From NCBI GenBank assembly GCA_003249585.1, contig QKIM01000319.1, forward strand, positions 1 through 5,452: a stretch of 5,452 nt of DNA, read 5' to 3'. A model generated the notes under the pieces. That model was not told where the DNA came from, did no database searches, and saw only the letters and a list, made by a program, of their open reading frames with translations. A program made the position numbers and the translations under genes. The DNA comes from Deltaproteobacteria bacterium. Its GTDB lineage: Bacteria > Myxococcota_A > Polyangia > HGW-17. Each line of letters starts with the position of its first letter. Within the stretch, counting starts at the first letter, position 1. Of the stretch, positions 4,950 through 5,452 are shown one piece after another.

Positions 4950-5452
4950 CTAGCTTTTCATGAGGGATCCGGGAGACTCGTCCGACAGCAGCATGGGGGG
5001 AACGAACTCCCTCAGGGCCGGGTCCCATTTCTCCAGCCTGAGCACGCCGTCGCGATAGGTGGCGAAGGTGAACTGCCTGGCCTGGGCCTGGAGGTTGTCC
5101 CAGGGCCCGGGGAACAGGACCCACGTCCCCGTGTTGATGTACTTCCCACGGCCCTTGATGGGCCGCTGGTGGATCACGTGGGTGTGCCCCATGACCACGT
5201 TCTTCACGTCCATGATCTCTGCGATCTTGCCGGCCTTGCGGTAGCTCCGGTCCACCAGGGGATCCTGGTACCGCTCGATGACACGGCCGACCTTGGTGAG
5301 CAGGGCGAAGAGGCCCATGACCGTAATCACCGCCAGCACCGAGATGATGGATGCGCGCCCCAGGACGGAGTCGCTGAGCACCGAGGAGAGCGCGGTGAAG
5401 ATGAGGATCCAGCCGTAGATGGAGAGGACCGAGAGGACCCCTACCCAGATCA
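4950..5452 (-). CDS. Membrane-embedded calcineurin-like metallophosphoesterase, C-terminal part (5' end outside window)
   Basis: The frame is open from the right edge to the TAG at 4952-4950, so the start and the N-terminal motifs (DxH, GD, GNH) lie outside. Two hydrophobic helices are visible, at about 5450-5376 and 5354-5298 (ASIISVLAVITVMGLFALL). They are followed by a basic/acidic stretch and then by VVMGHTHVIHQRP (GHTH at 5189-5178) and KYINTGTWVLFPGPW. GHxH followed by a strand with INTGxW is the usual last metal-binding block of metallophosphoesterases. The remaining sequence is strand-rich and polar, ending near LLSDESPGSLMKS. The enzyme would hydrolyse a phosphoester or pyrophosphate at the membrane, with substrate unknown; lipid-pyrophosphate enzymes such as LpxH belong to this superfamily, but I cannot claim that role. 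A GTG at 5381 lies between hydrophobic segments and is probably not the start. groES follows after 174 bases with its own promoter. Confidence 0.75.
   Translation of the reverse strand, partial: IWVGVLSVLSIYGWILIFTALSSVLSDSVLGRASIISVLAVITVMGLFALLTKVGRVIERYQDPLVDRSYRKAGKIAEIMDVKNVVMGHTHVIHQRPIKGRGKYINTGTWVLFPGPWDNLQAQARQFTFATYRDGVLRLEKWDPALREFVPPMLLSDESPGSLMKS

Overview
The window is GC-rich, bacterial and densely coded, with seven protein genes and no RNA gene, insertion sequence, CRISPR array or phage gene that I can see. Codon use is strongly G/C-ended throughout. A lipoprotein with an Asn/Thr-rich linker directly after the signal peptide, next to an MgtE channel and lone housekeeping genes, would fit the old deltaproteobacterial group (Myxococcota, Bradymonadales or similar). 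That placement is an inference from style; no marker in the window proves it.

Layout, left to right: (1) the C-terminal part of a multi-pass membrane protein of unknown family (+, runs off the left edge); (2) a very acidic 82-residue hypothetical protein (-, 520-768); (3) a 205-base divergent spacer holding two palindromes that share a GCTGA/TCAGC half-site, and a candidate promoter that would make the next mRNA leaderless; (4) a GT4-like glycosyltransferase with an acidic, low-complexity C-terminal tail (+, 992-2401); (5) a staphylococcal-nuclease-like probable lipoprotein (-, 2402-2974); (6) a divergent promoter region; (7) a complete MgtE-type magnesium channel (+, 3133-4485); (8) a short GroES co-chaperonin with no groEL beside it (-, 4506-4775) and a structured leader; (9) the C-terminal part of a membrane-embedded metallophosphoesterase (-, runs off the right edge).

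The genes do not form an operon or an evident pathway. Strands alternate +,-,+,-,+,-,-, so nearly every gene is its own transcription unit. The three convergent junctions are very tight (28, 0 and 20 bases) and none shows a classical terminator hairpin with a T tract. Several products belong at the cell envelope: two membrane proteins, an exported nuclease, a magnesium channel and perhaps the glycosyltransferase. I see no sign that they act as one system.

The items most worth a second look are the palindrome pair before the glycosyltransferase, the orphan GroES that seems to lack the roof hairpin, the two stacked hairpins in its leader, and the phosphoesterase whose last catalytic motif lies after transmembrane helices. 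I found no convincing undescribed multi-gene system.
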